From positions 3,410,001 through 3,474,000 of the forward strand of contig NZ_CP073105.1 of assembly GCF_018138085.1 (NCBI RefSeq): 64,000 nt of DNA, read 5' to 3'. Below, piece by piece: positions 9,703 through 17,534 of the stretch; position 1 is the stretch's first letter, and each line of letters opens with the position of its first letter. A model generated the notes under the pieces. It had not been told where the DNA came from and did no database searches. It worked only from the letters and a program-made list of their open reading frames with translations. The DNA is from Stutzerimonas stutzeri (GTDB lineage: Bacteria > Pseudomonadota > Gammaproteobacteria > Pseudomonadales > Pseudomonadaceae). The position numbers and the translations under genes were made by a program.

Positions 9703-10203
9703 CTAGCCCTGAAATGGATTTTCTCCCTCCGCAAGCTGGATCAATCCGACGAGCGCCGCTTCCACGCTCTGCTCGCGTACGGCCTGGCGATCCCCCTCGA
9801 ACAGGAAGCGCCGGGTTGCGAGCCGATCTCCATCTGCCCACGCCAGCCATACGGTGCCAACCGGCTTGTCCGACGAACCGCCTCCCGGCCCGGCAATGCC
9901 GCTGACGGCAACGGCGTAACGCGCGCCGCTGCAATGCTGCGCGCCTCGGACCATGGCTTCGACCACTTCGCGACTGACGGCACCCACCTCGTCAAACAAC
10001 TCGGCCGGCACACCCAGAAGATGGGTTTTCTGGGTATTGGAATAGGTCACAAAGCCTGCCTCGAACCAGGCAGAGCTGCCGGCAACACGGGTGATTGCCT
10101 CGGCGATGCCGCCGCCGGTGCAGGACTCGGCCGTCGTAACCTGGGCAGCCCGCGCGTTCAGCATGGCGCCCAGGCGCGCCGCCAGATCGGTCAGGGATGG
10201 CAT
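9703..10203 (-). CDS. cinA: CinA C-terminal-domain protein, nicotinamide-nucleotide amidohydrolase (PncC type)
   Basis: The 166-residue protein corresponds to the stand-alone CinA C-terminal domain: VTTAESCTGGGIAEAITRVAGSSAWF near residues 22-47 contains the catalytic Ser and the Thr-Gly-Gly loop, and GIAGPGGGSSDKPVGTVW near residue 112 is the second signature. This domain deamidates nicotinamide mononucleotide to nicotinate mononucleotide in pyridine nucleotide salvage. The gene lies just upstream of recA, as in other pseudomonads, and has a ggagc ribosome site before the ATG at 10203. Confidence 0.93.
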   Translation of the reverse strand: MPSLTDLAARLGAMLNARAAQVTTAESCTGGGIAEAITRVAGSSAWFEAGFVTYSNTQKTHLLGVPAELFDEVGAVSREVVEAMVRGAQHCSGARYAVAVSGIAGPGGGSSDKPVGTVWLAWADGDRLATRRFLFEGDRQAVREQSVEAALVGLIQLAEGENPFQG

Positions 10204-10288
10204 GAATAGAAGCTCCGAATGAACCAGTCGAACGGATACCTTAACAGGCCCGCCGGATGCTGCCTCCGCCGCAACGTGCGTTGACCGC

Positions 10289-10744
10289 TCATCTGCTGTT
10301 CCAGTGCCGCTGCATGTCGAGAAACAGGAACGAGGCGCTCCAGGTGATCAGCACCAGCCCCGTCAGCGCCTCGATCCCGGTGAGGTAGCGGATCGGACCG
10401 TGCGGCTGGATGTCGCCGAAGCCGAGCGTCGTGAAGGTCGTGAAGGAAAAATAGACGCAATCCGTCAGGCCACCGGAGAACTCGCCGGAAAGCGTCCCCC
10501 AGCCCGGCAGGTGGTGCATGACGAAATAGGCGAAGGCGAATATCCACACCTCGACCGCGTGCGCCGTCAGCGCGCCACAGACGCCGAAGACAACGCCAAC
10601 CCGGTGATTGAGCAGTGACTTTTCCCGACTGATCGACAGCCGCGACAGGAACTCGTAGTGGACGATCACCGCCGTTATCACGATGAACACGTTGACCAGC
10701 GTGACCATGAGCAGATTCGGCAGCGCTTGCATCGGTTCTGTCAT
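10289..10744 (-). CDS. Small ion channel (potassium-channel-like pore)
   Basis: The 151-residue membrane protein has about four hydrophobic segments and a pore-loop motif TFTTLGFGDIQP near residue 107 (T-x-G-F-G-D in place of the usual T-V-G-Y-G-D potassium filter). It belongs to the two-pore-helix ion channel family; ion selectivity is inferred. The ATG at 10742-10744 was chosen over an upstream in-frame TTG because a ggggcga ribosome site precedes it. It ends 85 bases before the cinA start and may share a transcript with cinA. Confidence 0.8.
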   Translation of the reverse strand: MTEPMQALPNLLMVTLVNVFIVITAVIVHYEFLSRLSISREKSLLNHRVGVVFGVCGALTAHAVEVWIFAFAYFVMHHLPGWGTLSGEFSGGLTDCVYFSFTTFTTLGFGDIQPHGPIRYLTGIEALTGLVLITWSASFLFLDMQRHWNSR

Positions 10745-10975
10745 TGGCTCGCCCCCATTGAAAACTGCCAGGCGCAACCGCTAGCCGTCTTGGAAGCCGC
10801 CGAGTCAGCGCCAGGCAAACCAAAAAGTACGCCCCCGATACCTCGCCAGCCCATGCTAACCTTGCCGGTTTGATTCAGCCGGCACAACCAGGGTCGTCCG
10901 CCATGACCGCAACGTTGCCGGGGCACGCGTAGAGCGCGCGACCATTCCTGCATTCATCTTCAAGTATCGAGCTAT

Positions 10976-11029
10976 ATGTCGTCACAAGACCTGTCCCATC
11001 ACACGCCCATGATGGGCGGTGACTCTTGA
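10976..11029 (+). pseudogene. Stranded native 5' end of mutS (17 codons)
   Basis: Starting at the ATG at 10976, the frame reads M-S-S-Q-D-L-S-H-H-T-P-M-M and then runs into island DNA as G-G-D-S-stop (stop at 11027-11029). The first thirteen residues are a typical pseudomonad MutS N-terminus. Codon 10 (ACG, 11003) begins the exact repeat shared with codon 12 of the intact mutS at 19257. This is therefore the original mutS start, cut off by integration of the island; its native promoter region presumably lies in 10745-10975. Confidence 0.85.
11003..11014 (+). repeat. Island left attachment core (attL)
   Basis: The 12-mer acgcccatgatg is repeated exactly at 19257-19268 in the same codon phase of mutS. 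Three further bases upstream match with one difference (cac versus cat). It marks the left junction between the chromosome and the island. Confidence 0.8.
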
Positions 11030-11684
11030 TAAATCGGCCCTAAGCCGCGTAGATAGCGGGCTTCAGTGCATATTGTGTAGCTAGCGTGCGGCCTGCATTT
11101 AGCATTGGATGGCATGGAATGGCGCTGCGATTGCCCCATTTTTGCCCCAAGCCCCCGCCGCAAATGTCGAACAAAAACGTCCGGTTTAGGTTTGAACAGG
11201 CCTATGGTCTGCATTCGCCGCAAGGGCTCGGCTCGAACGAAAGCAGCATATATCCATGGAAGCACCGCCTTCGGGGCGAAGCTATTGGCATACCCGCAGG
11301 CGGCTGTTCAGTCCTACCCAAATTGAGCTGACGAACCTTGATCGCTTCGGTATCCCGTCAAGCCCAGGGAGTGGGTACCGCTGCGTTTGATTGACGAGCT
11401 GTAGAGCGTATTCGCGACGGCTCAATCGCAGGTGTGATGTACGGACCTGCTGTCCGCACGGCAGATGGGGAAGTAGACGCCTCTTTTGATGCGAGTCACT
11501 TCGCGTCCTGCTGCCCTCTGCAAACGGGTCAAGTTCCTGAGCGACCGCCATCTGCGCTTGCCCCTATCCAACCTGAGCGACAGCGTGACGACAACTCGCT
11601 ACTAGCATTTTTTGCTTACCAGAATGTTGTCACTTTAGAGCACAAATCGCTGATAAAAAACGTCATCGTGGTTTCACCTAACCC
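11030..11684. other. Island left-end region without a recognisable gene
   Basis: Apart from the arm-type repeat at 11132-11149, no convincing coding sequence was found on either strand in these 655 bases. The open frames present are short, lack ribosome sites and have compositions unlike the neighbours. Control sequences for integration and for the AlpA-like gene are the most likely content. Confidence 0.5.
11132..11149. repeat. Putative recombinase arm-type site, left copy
   Basis: tgccccatttttgcccca is 118 bases inside attL and matches 16 of 18 bases of tgccccaaatttgcccca at 19176-19193, just after the integrase stop. Paired copies near both ends fit arm-type binding sites of the island's recombinase; this is an inference. 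Confidence 0.45.
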
Positions 11685-11858
11685 ATGGGCCGAAACCATT
11701 TGTTTACTAGAGAAGCGGGCGAGATTTTGCGCTGCAGCGAGAGCACCCTGTTGCGGAGGCGCAAAGCAGTCCGCCGCTTTCCACAGCCTTTCCGGGCGGG
11801 GCAGCACTTGTTGTGGACTTCGGAGCAGTTAGTGCGAGGAATGCTGCTTCTGAAATAG
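11685..11858 (+). CDS. AlpA/excisionase-type small DNA-binding regulator
   Basis: This 57-residue frame starts at the ATG at 11685. It contains LFTREAGEILRCSESTLLRR, a winged helix-turn-helix of the AlpA/MerR type (residues 6-25), followed by RFPQPFRAGQHLLW (31-44), the 'FPxPxRxGxxxxxW' wing that is diagnostic of AlpA-like proteins. AlpA-family proteins activate or excise satellite phages and islands. The gene sits at the head of the island's replication-type module, 100 bases before the DUF3987 gene. No strong ribosome site is visible upstream of the ATG, so the start is tentative. Confidence 0.65.
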   Translation: MGRNHLFTREAGEILRCSESTLLRRRKAVRRFPQPFRAGQHLLWTSEQLVRGMLLLK

Positions 11859-11869
11859 CTCAGTTTATC

Positions 11870-11889
11870 GCCGCAGTTCTAGCTGCGGC
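11870..11889. repeat. Inverted repeat downstream of the AlpA-like gene
   Basis: gccgcag-ttctag-ctgcggc is a perfect 7 bp hairpin whose loop is itself partly palindromic. It lies 11 bases after the AlpA-like stop and about 70 bases before the DUF3987 start. There is no U-tract, so an operator is as likely as a terminator. Confidence 0.4.
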
Positions 11890-11959
11890 GGTACCGGCCA
11901 CATTTTCCTTAACCTAAAAAAATTCACATGCTTAGCACGCTACGCATGGAGGAACCCAC

Positions 11960-13392
11960 ATGCCTCAAAAAGTCAGCTTCGATATGCCGCGGCCCTTACT
12001 GCCACGCTTGGAAGCCTGCGCCCCATACCCAGTAGACGCTCTAGGCGAGGTTCTGGGGGGCGCCGCTAACGCCATCATCTCGGCCGTACAGGTACCTGAT
12101 GCCCTGGCGGCACAGTCCGTCCTAGCAGCCGCTGCTATGGCAGCTCAACCCCACGCAAACGTGGTACGTGGTGGGCAAGAGATCCCACTGAGTATTTTCT
12201 GCCTGTCGGTAGGCGAGTCGGGAGACCGAAAAAGCAGTGCAGACCGGATCGCCCTAAGCGCTCATCACTCTCACCAAAACCGGCTGGTCTCAGAGTTTGC
12301 ACGGACAGTGAAGGAGCATCGCGACGCCACCGACGTTTTTCAGCGTTGCCGAGCAGCTGTTCTCGGCAGGCGAGGAGAACCCGACACACTATTGGCAGAA
12401 CTGGCAAAACTGAAGGAGCCCAAAAACCCTCCTTCCCCGTTTATCCTGTGTGTGTGGAGCCCACCCTTGAGGGTCTGCATAAAAGCTTTTTGCATGGCCA
12501 CCCGTCGCAAGGATTTTTCAGCGATGAGGGTGGCCAGTTTCTGGGTGGGCACTCATTCAGGCCCGAGAACATGCTCAAAACCGTATCCGGACTCTCCAGA
12601 ATGTGGGATGGCGAACCCATCACCCGCACCCGCGCCAAAGAGGGAGAAAATGCGTCCCGCAGCGGCTGCCGGCTGAGTGCCCATCTGTTGATCCAGCCAG
12701 CCGTCGCTCAGGAAGTACTGACCAGTCGGGTCTTGCTGGGGCAAGGTTTTTTGGCTCGTTTTCTGGTCGCCTGGCCGGAGTCGCTATCAGGACACCGGCT
12801 GTACCGCGACGCTGACCCGACGAAAGACCCTCGGCTAATATGCTATTGGCAGCGCATGAATGATCTGCTGACGCTTGCTTGCCCATTAAATGCTACGGGC
12901 GATTTGGCTCCACCGCCCTTGCACCTGGAGCGGGAGGCGTTATCGGCTTGGATCAAGATGCATGATGAAGTCGAGGTGTCGTTGGGCCGTGGTGGTGATC
13001 TACTAGAGATCAAGCCCACCGCTGCCAAAGCCGCGGAAAACGCGCTCCGAATCGCTGGGGTCTTCGCGATTACTGAGGGCTCCTCCTCCATCACTCGCCC
13101 CCTAGTCGAACGTGCAGCCATGCTCATGAGGTGGTATCTGGAAGAGGCGTTGCGTGTGCTCCACCCGATCAAGATCGATACGCATCTAATCGAAGCGCAA
13201 AAGCTTTTCGAATGGCTCTGCGCTAGGGATTGGCAGCAGTTTTACGGACGTGACTTACAGCGCCTGGCCCCTCGTTTTGCCCGTAAGAGCGCAGCCTACC
13301 GCAACCAATTACTGAGAGTACTCGTGGAACATCGAATGTTAACTGCTACCGGAAACACCCTCTGCATCAATCCGCTGGCGTCACCCCGATAG
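11960..13392 (+). pseudogene. DUF3987 (YfjI-like) protein, frameshifted
   Basis: The N-terminal part (from the ATG at 11960, which has a strong ggagg site) encodes the family's start: PYPVDALGEVLGGAANAI, VPDALAAQSVLAAAAMAAQ and LSVGESGDRKS. Near 12419-12440 the homology moves to the -1 frame, where it continues with EPTLEGLHKSFLHG, GFFSDEGGQFLGGHSF, GLSRMWDGEPI and GQGFLARFLVAWPES to the stop at 13392. Together the two parts make a protein of about 477 residues, normal for the family, which is common in integrative elements and is thought to act in DNA replication. The break falls at ccc-aaa-aac, so a one-base loss is the simplest cause; a sequencing error or translational slippage cannot be excluded. 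Confidence 0.7.
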
Positions 13393-13412
13393 TAAAGTGG
13401 AGCATTGGTATA

Positions 13413-13457
13413 GGCGAAGAAGCGGCGACAGGCTGGGCCTGTCGCCGCTTCTTCGCC
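13413..13457. repeat. Perfect 21 bp hairpin after the DUF3987 gene
   Basis: Two arms of 21 bases (13413-13433 and 13437-13457) are exact reverse complements around the three-base loop tgg. The arm begins ggcgaagaagcgg. It starts 20 bases after the DUF3987 stop. No T-run follows (the next bases are atccagtc), so it is not a standard intrinsic terminator; cruciform, origin, or RNA-stability roles are possible. Confidence 0.7.
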
Positions 13458-13631
13458 ATCCAGTCACCATTGGTAGCTGGGCCAACACGTGGTTTGTCGC
13501 GGCTGTCGCCGTTGTCGCCGCCCTCAAGAGAGCAGCTGCGGATTGAATTGCTGTGATCAGAATCTAAAGCCCAAAGAGTTAGGTTCTGGTTGAGTGGACT
13601 TGCCCCTACAAAACCGGACACCAACTCCCCG

Positions 13632-14507
13632 TTAAATTGATGCTGCTGCCAAGCGCCTGAACTCCCTCGGCGAGCGGTATTTCAAAGCGCTGTGCGGATG
13701 CTGCTCGTTGTAATGCTCGAAGGCAATTGCCAGGTTGCGCAGCGCCGTTTCTCGATCCGGTTTGGGCATGTGCGCCACGTAGTCACGCTTGATCGTCTTC
13801 ACGAAGCTCTCAGCCATGCCGTTGCTTTGCGGGCTGCGAACTGGGGTGGTCACCGGCTGCAAGCCGATCTGTCGAGCAAACAGGCGTGTCTGTTCGGCGG
13901 TGTACGCCGAGCCGTTGTCGCTTAGCCATTGCACCGGCGTGGCGGGCAGTTGATCACCAAAGCGCTTCTCCACGCTTTCCAGCATCAAATCGCGGATATC
14001 ATCGCCGCTGTACCCGGTCGGGCTCGCGACCCAGCCGATGGCTTCGCGATCACAGCAATCCAGGGCGAAGGTCACGCTCAGTTTGGCGCCGTCCTCGCAA
14101 CGGAACTCAAAGCCGTCCGAGCACCAACGCGTATCGCTGGCTTCCACCGCAATACGGCCTTCGTGCCGACGCGGCACACCGGGCTGTTTGATGCGGCGCT
14201 CAAGCAGCAAGTTGTGATCACGCATGACCCGGTAAACCCGCTTCACATTGATCGCCGGTAGCGACTGGGTTTCACGGGCGCGACGCAGCAATCCCCAGAC
14301 GCGGCGGTAGCCGTAGCTGGGAAGTTCGCTGACCTGTTGCTGGATTTCAACTACCAGATCAGCATCGTTCACAGGCCTGCTCCGCCGTACTTTGGGGGAT
14401 GCCGATTGCTTGATTCGAACCGTTAATTGCGAGCGCGCCACACCGAGACATTCGCTGACCAGCTTCACTGGTCGTCCCCCGGCAACAAGGGTGAGTGCGC
14501 AATCCAT
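13632..14507 (-). CDS. IS2-group transposase OrfB (DDE integrase domain)
   Basis: This 291-residue protein has an HTH_21 region ([13 protein letters not shown] near residue 65) and an rve-type catalytic core. The acidic triad is visible: D131 in TRWCSDGF, D197 in WLSDNGSAY and E233 in [13 protein letters not shown]. It ends near the right inverted repeat at 13595. In IS3 elements the active enzyme is an OrfAB fusion made by -1 frameshifting; here OrfB begins inside the orfA 3' end, in the -1 frame relative to it, around cga-aaa-tgg. The element looks intact. Confidence 0.9.
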   Translation of the reverse strand: MDCALTLVAGGRPVKLVSECLGVARSQLTVRIKQSASPKVRRSRPVNDADLVVEIQQQVSELPSYGYRRVWGLLRRARETQSLPAINVKRVYRVMRDHNLLLERRIKQPGVPRRHEGRIAVEASDTRWCSDGFEFRCEDGAKLSVTFALDCCDREAIGWVASPTGYSGDDIRDLMLESVEKRFGDQLPATPVQWLSDNGSAYTAEQTRLFARQIGLQPVTTPVRSPQSNGMAESFVKTIKRDYVAHMPKPDRETALRNLAIAFEHYNEQHPHSALKYRSPREFRRLAAASI

Positions 14508-14857
14508 TTTCGCGACCGGGCGATCTCCACGGCCTCTTTGAGGATTTCTGCTTCCATCGTTTTCTTGCCCAGCATCCGTTGCAGTTCACGGATCTGCTTG
14601 AGCGCATCGCTCAGCTCGGAGGCAGGTACCACGGCTTCGCCAGCACTGACCGCCGACAAACTGCCGTCTTGGTAAAGCTTGCGCCACAGGAATAGTTGGT
14701 TGGCATTGATGCCGTTACGCCGAGCCACCAACGAAACGCTCTGCCCGGGCTCAAGGCTCTCTCGAACCATGGTCAGCTTTTGCTCAGGGCTCCAGCGGCG
14801 CCGCCGCTCCCGACCCAAAAGCTCCCCACTCTTATCGTTGCTATTAGTCATAAACAT
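14465..14857 (-). CDS. IS2-group transposase OrfA (HTH)
   Basis: The 130-residue OrfA carries a helix-turn-helix ([20 protein letters not shown], then [20 protein letters not shown]) and a C-terminal leucine-zipper-like segment ([21 protein letters not shown]) as in other IS3-family OrfA proteins. It binds the element ends and represses transposition. It overlaps orfB by 43 bases. Confidence 0.88.
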   Translation of the reverse strand: MFMTNSNDKSGELLGRERRRRWSPEQKLTMVRESLEPGQSVSLVARRNGINANQLFLWRKLYQDGSLSAVSAGEAVVPASELSDALKQIRELQRMLGKKTMEAEILKEAVEIARSRKWIAHSPLLPGDDQ

Positions 14858-14940
14858 AACCGTTTGCCTATCCCTTATCGTAAGGGGGAAACGGTGTCCT
14901 GTCTTTCAGGGGGCTCGTTCAGTTTGCTCTCACTCGCGCC

Positions 14941-15645
14941 TTGCGCCTAGGGACTGAAAGAGACGCTGGAAAGCATTTGCGGCGTCACGCGCGCGAACTC
15001 TGTGTACTGCTCACAGAATTCGGTGATGACGCGACCCAGAGCTTGGCGCGAGAGCTAGTTCAAGCACTCTCGCGAATCGAGCAAGCGAGCACAGAAGACT
15101 CCGTACCTAGCCATGACCATCGACGGCTAAGCAAGGCAATGGCATATCAGCTTCGCCATGACGGACCGAACAATGGGGTTGCTATAGATAAAGGAGGATT
15201 TGCCTCGATGGATGATTTAGCGCTCGCTCTTAAAGTAGATTCGAGCCACCTGCTGGCTGTGGCCGAGCATCCAGGCGAGCCAAGGTTCGAGGTCCGAGGT
15301 GGTCATATCAGAGCTCTTTATGGGCACTCGCTAGATGTCCTCATCGAAGCAGGCATCAACGTTGGAACTCCAACTGCTCTATATCATGGTTCCAGCTGGT
15401 CTGCGCTAGACGCGATCATCAAAGATGGCGTGATCCCTATGCAGCGCCGGATGGTGCATTTGACTAATATCGCTGCGGAAGCTATGGCCGTGGGCGCACG
15501 GAAGGGGGATCCAATAGTCCTTTCTATTGATCAGCTCCACGATGAGGAGCCTGTAGCGGAAGGCATCTGGGTTTCACCACGTATCCTTCCGAGTCGCCTC
15601 TCAATCGTGAATCCTTTCGTTGACGAGGGAGGTACAGTTCGGTGA
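14941..15645 (+). CDS. KptA/Tpt1-like RNA 2'-phosphotransferase, probably 5'-truncated by the IS
   Basis: The C-terminal ~175 residues match the KptA/Tpt1 fold with the whole catalytic set: R72-H73 in RRLSKAMAYQLRHDG, R124 in IRALYGHS, and R170 in the QRRMVHLTN segment, plus the NAD-site LYHGSSWSALDAI. Tpt1 enzymes use NAD to remove an internal RNA 2'-phosphate; some ADP-ribosylate nucleic-acid ends. About 60 helical residues precede the core and are not part of a normal KptA. The frame stays open upstream across the IS end to a TAA at 14881, and the first start codon inside unique DNA is a TTG without a ribosome site, so the real N-terminus was probably removed by the IS. Expression is uncertain. 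Confidence 0.7.
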   Translation: MRLGTERDAGKHLRRHARELCVLLTEFGDDATQSLARELVQALSRIEQASTEDSVPSHDHRRLSKAMAYQLRHDGPNNGVAIDKGGFASMDDLALALKVDSSHLLAVAEHPGEPRFEVRGGHIRALYGHSLDVLIEAGINVGTPTALYHGSSWSALDAIIKDGVIPMQRRMVHLTNIAAEAMAVGARKGDPIVLSIDQLHDEEPVAEGIWVSPRILPSRLSIVNPFVDEGGTVR

Positions 15646-16055
15646 GTAACAGCATCCTTTCTAGCGGGCGAGGTATTCAACCTCAACTTCCTTCTCAACT
15701 TTAGTGGTCAACTAAACCCGGCCGCAGCGCCTTGCGTTCTTCAGGCCAAGCTTTTTACCGTCTAAGGCGTACCCACTGGTGTGAGACAGGGACTAAAAAT
15801 GGTCAGAACTAGGTGTTCTGACCATGCTTCGATTCCGTAAATGATCAATGACCGCTATTGGCCGCTTGCTGACTTTCGCGTGCAGTCAGTTGGGCTAGCA
15901 TTGCCTTAGGTGATGTCGCACAACGTGGTGGGCGCCCGGAATCTGCTCATGATGCCGCTGGTTCAGGCAGGGTGCGAACATGAAACCGAGCACATCAAGT
16001 TGGGTTTTCATAGAGTCGGGAGACGTTGAAGGCACCTACATTCAAGGAGCCCGTC
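15646..16055. other. Island spacer with two inverted repeats
   Basis: No gene was recognised in these 410 bases. Two clear palindromes are present: tttagt-ggtca-actaaa (15700-15716) and an 11 bp perfect stem atggtcagaac with loop taggt (15799-15825). The second has no T-run after it. The right part leads into the ribosome site of the gene at 16056. Confidence 0.5.
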
Positions 16056-16520
16056 ATGAAGCTGGTCCAGAACCTCGCCCAACTGCTCTCACTCTTTCTC
16101 AAATCCGCCAACTCGGCGTACACCACCATCATCTATCCCAGCCAGGGAAAAGCGGTCTTGGTGCATGACGGCCTCGGCATTCGTCATGAGCGCCCGTGGT
16201 ATCGGATCGATTCTCTGATCGATGAGAACATGAACACGAGCATGGCCTTCGACAGCATTCTGCACGAGCACACTGGTAGGGCTGATTCATTCGATCCGGT
16301 CCACCCCATCCAGACAGAGGAAATTTCCTCGATTTTCTCTTCCCACTTCGAGCCCATGGCAACCTCCTGGGTCAATCCGGCCAACGGCATGCCTATGCTC
16401 GACAGCTGTTTTGATGTCATGGGGAACGCGTTCGGCACGGACATGCTGAGCGACAGCCTTTCGTTTGATCACGGCATCAGCTGTTTCGAAAGCAGCTTTT
16501 CCTCTTTCGGTTTCGACTAA
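16056..16520 (+). CDS. Unknown island protein, 154 residues
   Basis: I do not recognise this protein. The ATG at 16056 follows a good aaggag site; an in-frame ATG at 16026 lacks one. The first 25 residues are mildly hydrophobic (LVQNLAQLLSLFL) but not a clear signal peptide. The C-terminal half is acidic and rich in Ser, Phe and Asp (DSLSFDHG, FESSFSSFGFD), and could be an unstructured tail. It is the first of three closely spaced genes with good ribosome sites (16056, 16555, 17019), probably one operon. Confidence 0.6.
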   Translation: MKLVQNLAQLLSLFLKSANSAYTTIIYPSQGKAVLVHDGLGIRHERPWYRIDSLIDENMNTSMAFDSILHEHTGRADSFDPVHPIQTEEISSIFSSHFEPMATSWVNPANGMPMLDSCFDVMGNAFGTDMLSDSLSFDHGISCFESSFSSFGFD

Positions 16521-16554
16521 ACGCAGACGCCACAGCACTTGGAGGAAATTGATT

Positions 16555-16959
16555 ATGTCGCCATTTGCGCTGGTAGTTAGCCTCATCCTCGCATTCGCCA
16601 TAGGCATCTCCTGGCTGGCCCTGGCGGTAGATGCCCGCATTGCGCGCGGCCGGTTGATTCGGCAGATACCCTTACCGCTGGACTATTCAGGCTCTGGTCG
16701 TCGCCGATCACGGCTCGGGCTCCGGCCAGTGATGGCAGTGTCAGGCTGCTTGCTCGTGCTGCTTTCCAGCATCGAGGCAGCCGTTCTCGGCCGACTCGCC
16801 ACCATGCAGCCGGCTGAAGCGGCGGCGGTATTCATCGCTTATCCGCTGTTGAAAAACCTCTGGGGCCAGGTCATGGGCGCCGGACCAATCGTCTGCGTCG
16901 TCCTGGCCGTACCCGGAACGTACTGCATCAGCGTCGGCCTCGGCAGCGATAGAGGTTGA
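16555..16959 (+). CDS. Unknown island membrane protein, 134 residues
   Basis: The start at 16555 follows a ggaggaa site. Hydrophobic segments at about residues 4-26 (LVVSLILAFAIGISWLALAV) and 60-85, with a third near 105-125, suggest three membrane spans separated by an arginine-rich loop (GSGRRRSRLGLRP). No family is recognised. It lies 34 bases after the previous gene, and the next small membrane gene follows within 60 bases, so the set may form an envelope-located complex; this is inference only. Confidence 0.6.
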   Translation: MSPFALVVSLILAFAIGISWLALAVDARIARGRLIRQIPLPLDYSGSGRRRSRLGLRPVMAVSGCLLVLLSSIEAAVLGRLATMQPAEAAAVFIAYPLLKNLWGQVMGAGPIVCVVLAVPGTYCISVGLGSDRG

Positions 16960-17018
16960 TGTCACCGTTGCCGTGTTGCCTCCACTGCGGCAACGGCAAC
17001 GGACCAACAGGAATAACC

Positions 17019-17204
17019 ATGGATACAAAAACCTACACGATCCTCTTTTTCATCGGCCTGACGCTGGCGGTGATTGCGGTTGCCACGGTGATTGGCCTGG
17101 TAGTGGCGCAGAGTGCGGACGGCAAGGGTGCAAGAAAGCGTTCTGATGGCGCGCCTGCGGATGGCCGGCGCTGTGCCCAGGACGATGATCCAAATCGACG
17201 TTGA
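17019..17204 (+). CDS. Unknown small single-span membrane protein
   Basis: This 61-residue protein starts at the ATG at 17019 after an acaggaa site. It has one strong membrane segment (ILFFIGLTLAVIAVATVIGLVVA, about residues 8-30) and a basic/polar tail (GKGARKRSDGAPADGRR). Single-span proteins of this size can be holin-like, anchors or toxins; nothing in the sequence decides. It is the last gene of the 16056-17204 group. Confidence 0.55.
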   Translation: MDTKTYTILFFIGLTLAVIAVATVIGLVVAQSADGKGARKRSDGAPADGRRCAQDDDPNRR

Positions 17205-17534
17205 AGCGCCGAGGTCCGGCATCCAATCGTCCGGCATGTTAGTGGTGGTAAATCGCTCACTACGCGTAACGGCCGGAAGGAGATGGAAATCCGCGTCGTG
17301 TCTGGCTTCCATCCAATTCCGCAGTCTAATTCGACCAGATTTTGGTAAGCAAAGATCTTGGTCTAGCAGAGCTTCCGCAGAACTTGGGTTTGTTGGTTTA
17401 TGGGGGACGATGAGGAGAACGATAACCGAGGCGGCCCCAAATCTTAATGCTGACCAGAATCTGGTCAGATAGCGCCCCAAAATGTGCTTGCGGTGCTATC
17501 TAATGGGTGTCGGGTATGAGCAGGAGGACAAGTC
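17205..17534. other. Spacer upstream of the excisionase-integrase genes, with a putative operator
   Basis: No gene was recognised. The palindrome ctgaccag-aat-ctggtcag (17450-17468) is perfect over 8 bp arms; a related half-site (gaccagattttggt) lies about 115 bases upstream near 17335. It sits 67 bases before the start of the xis-int gene group, a good place for an operator. The regulator that would bind it is unknown; the AlpA-like protein is one candidate. Confidence 0.45.

Larger units (their letters stand above)
13595..14921 (-). mobile_element. IS3-family insertion sequence (IS2 group)
   Basis: The 1,327-base element is close to the 1.33 kb of IS2. Its ends are imperfect inverted repeats: tggacttgcccctac at 13595 and, read inward from 14921 on the minus strand, tgaacgagccccctg. 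They share the gcccc and ggacacc blocks typical of IS2-group ends. It carries overlapping orfA and orfB on the minus strand. The five bases flanking each side (ttgag and gtttg) do not match, so no target duplication is visible, which suggests a later deletion or rearrangement at one flank. Confidence 0.85.

Noticed and set aside
13413..13457. Intrinsic terminator for the DUF3987 gene
   Set aside because: The stem is perfect, but no T-run follows on either strand, so it is reported as a hairpin rather than a terminator.
13590..14926. Five-base target duplication around the insertion sequence
   Set aside because: The flanking pentamers ttgag and gtttg do not match.
15699..15825. CRISPR-like or tandem repeat in the island spacer
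   Set aside because: The two palindromes are different sequences and are not regularly spaced.
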